DNA from: Bacteroides sp.
Lineage (GTDB): Bacteria > Bacteroidota > Bacteroidia > Bacteroidales > Bacteroidaceae
DNA length: 64,000 nt
Direction: 5' to 3'
Assembly (NCBI GenBank): GCA_017472925.1
Contig: JAFUNS010000034.1
Span: 186,001 to 250,000, forward strand
Shown: piece after piece, positions 63,683 through 64,000 of the stretch
Numbering within the stretch: the first letter of the stretch is position 1
How the letters are laid out: each line of letters opens with the position of its first letter
The notes under the pieces: generated by a model
The model's database searches: none
Seen by the model: the letters and a program-made list of their open reading frames with translations, nothing else
Told to the model about the DNA's origin: nothing
Translations under genes and position numbers: made by a program

Positions 63683-64000
63683 TTATATTCTTCTTAACCG
63701 TGCAACGGGTATGTTAAGTTGTTGGCGGTATTTGGCTACTGTACGTCGGGCAATGGAATAGCCTTTTTCGTTCAGTATGTCAGCCAATTCATCATCGTTA
63801 TAAGGTTGCTCCTTGTTCTCGTGGTCTACACAGTCCTTCAATATCCGTTTTATTTCGCGGATAGAATATTCCTCTCCACTTTCAGTAGTAAACCCATCGT
63901 CAAAGAAGAAGCGTAAAGGATATACACCATAGTTGGTCTGTACATATTTGCTGTTGCTCACTCGTGATATAGTGGATATGTCGAGTTTGCACCGTTCGGC
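63683..64000 (-). CDS. rpoN: RNA polymerase sigma-54 factor, C-terminal part
   Basis: The frame is open to the window edge; about 105 C-terminal residues are visible. The core-binding/HTH end reads ISRVSNSKYVQTNYG, then IRRTVAKYR-like RpoN box (ARRTVAKYRQQLNIPVARLR), which reads the -24 element. The GTG-like start at 63961 is only the edge of the visible part. First gene of the rpoN-PAP2-gcvH-purE-ispG-mutS-like operon. Confidence 0.95.
   Translation of the reverse strand, partial: AERCKLDISTISRVSNSKYVQTNYGVYPLRFFFDDGFTTESGEEYSIREIKRILKDCVDHENKEQPYNDDELADILNEKGYSIARRTVAKYRQQLNIPVARLRRI

Overview
The window comes from a gut Bacteroidales chromosome, most likely Bacteroides/Phocaeicola-like. 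The evidence is a SusC/SusD pair with a hybrid two-component regulator, GH92/GH89/GH28 enzymes, long-form IspG, Bacteroides-type mobilization genes, and many matches to the Bacteroides -7 promoter box (TAnnTTTG). Nearly all genes are on the minus strand; the + strand carries the phosphate cluster, one esterase and one protease.

Region 1 (1-about 15,450) is the integrase-side part of an integrated mobilizable element whose left end lies outside the window. Read on the minus strand, it holds a tyrosine integrase, an excisionase-like HTH protein, a DUF3987 helicase/primase-like protein, a Toprim/zinc-finger primase-like protein, a MobC-type accessory protein with a candidate oriT upstream, a MobA/VirD2-type relaxase and a membrane-anchored coiled-coil protein. 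Behind these sits what looks like a phage-defence operon: XRE regulator, unknown 144-aa protein, 1221-aa P-loop ATPase (PglY/BrxC-like), 875-aa zinc-ribbon DNA methyltransferase, and an AlbA_2/Schlafen-type ATP-binding protein cut by the window edge. It resembles a BREX/Pgl system but no PglZ is visible; that gene could lie beyond the left edge.

Region 2 (15.7-24.6 kb, + strand) is chromosomal. It has a YiiX-like papain-fold lipid/peptide hydrolase, a small lipoprotein, and a phosphorus-acquisition cluster: TonB-dependent receptor, secreted metallophosphoesterase and PstSCAB. Region 3 (25.3-31.4 kb, minus) is an arylpyruvate pathway: omega-amidase-like hydrolase, IorA, IorB, aminotransferase, phenylacetate-CoA ligase and a double-ACT regulator. 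It would interconvert aromatic amino acids and aryl-acetates.

Region 4 (31.5-56.9 kb) is for glycan and phosphoester use. It has a CE1-like esterase, an S28 peptidase, a 5'-nucleotidase, a GH92-GH28-GH92-histidine phosphatase operon, an ORF6N protein, and a polysaccharide utilization locus of hybrid two-component sensor, GH89 alpha-N-acetylglucosaminidase, HGSNAT-like acetyltransferase, SusC and SusD. The adjacent acetyltransferase and GH89 recall the two consecutive lysosomal steps (HGSNAT, then NAGLU) of heparan sulfate breakdown.

Region 5 (56.9-64 kb) has two tandem identical tRNA-Asn genes, a C-terminal processing protease, and a tight housekeeping operon rpoN-PAP2-gcvH-purE-ispG-mutS-like. 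Several intergenic gaps hold strong palindromic repeat arrays, each built from its own short word.
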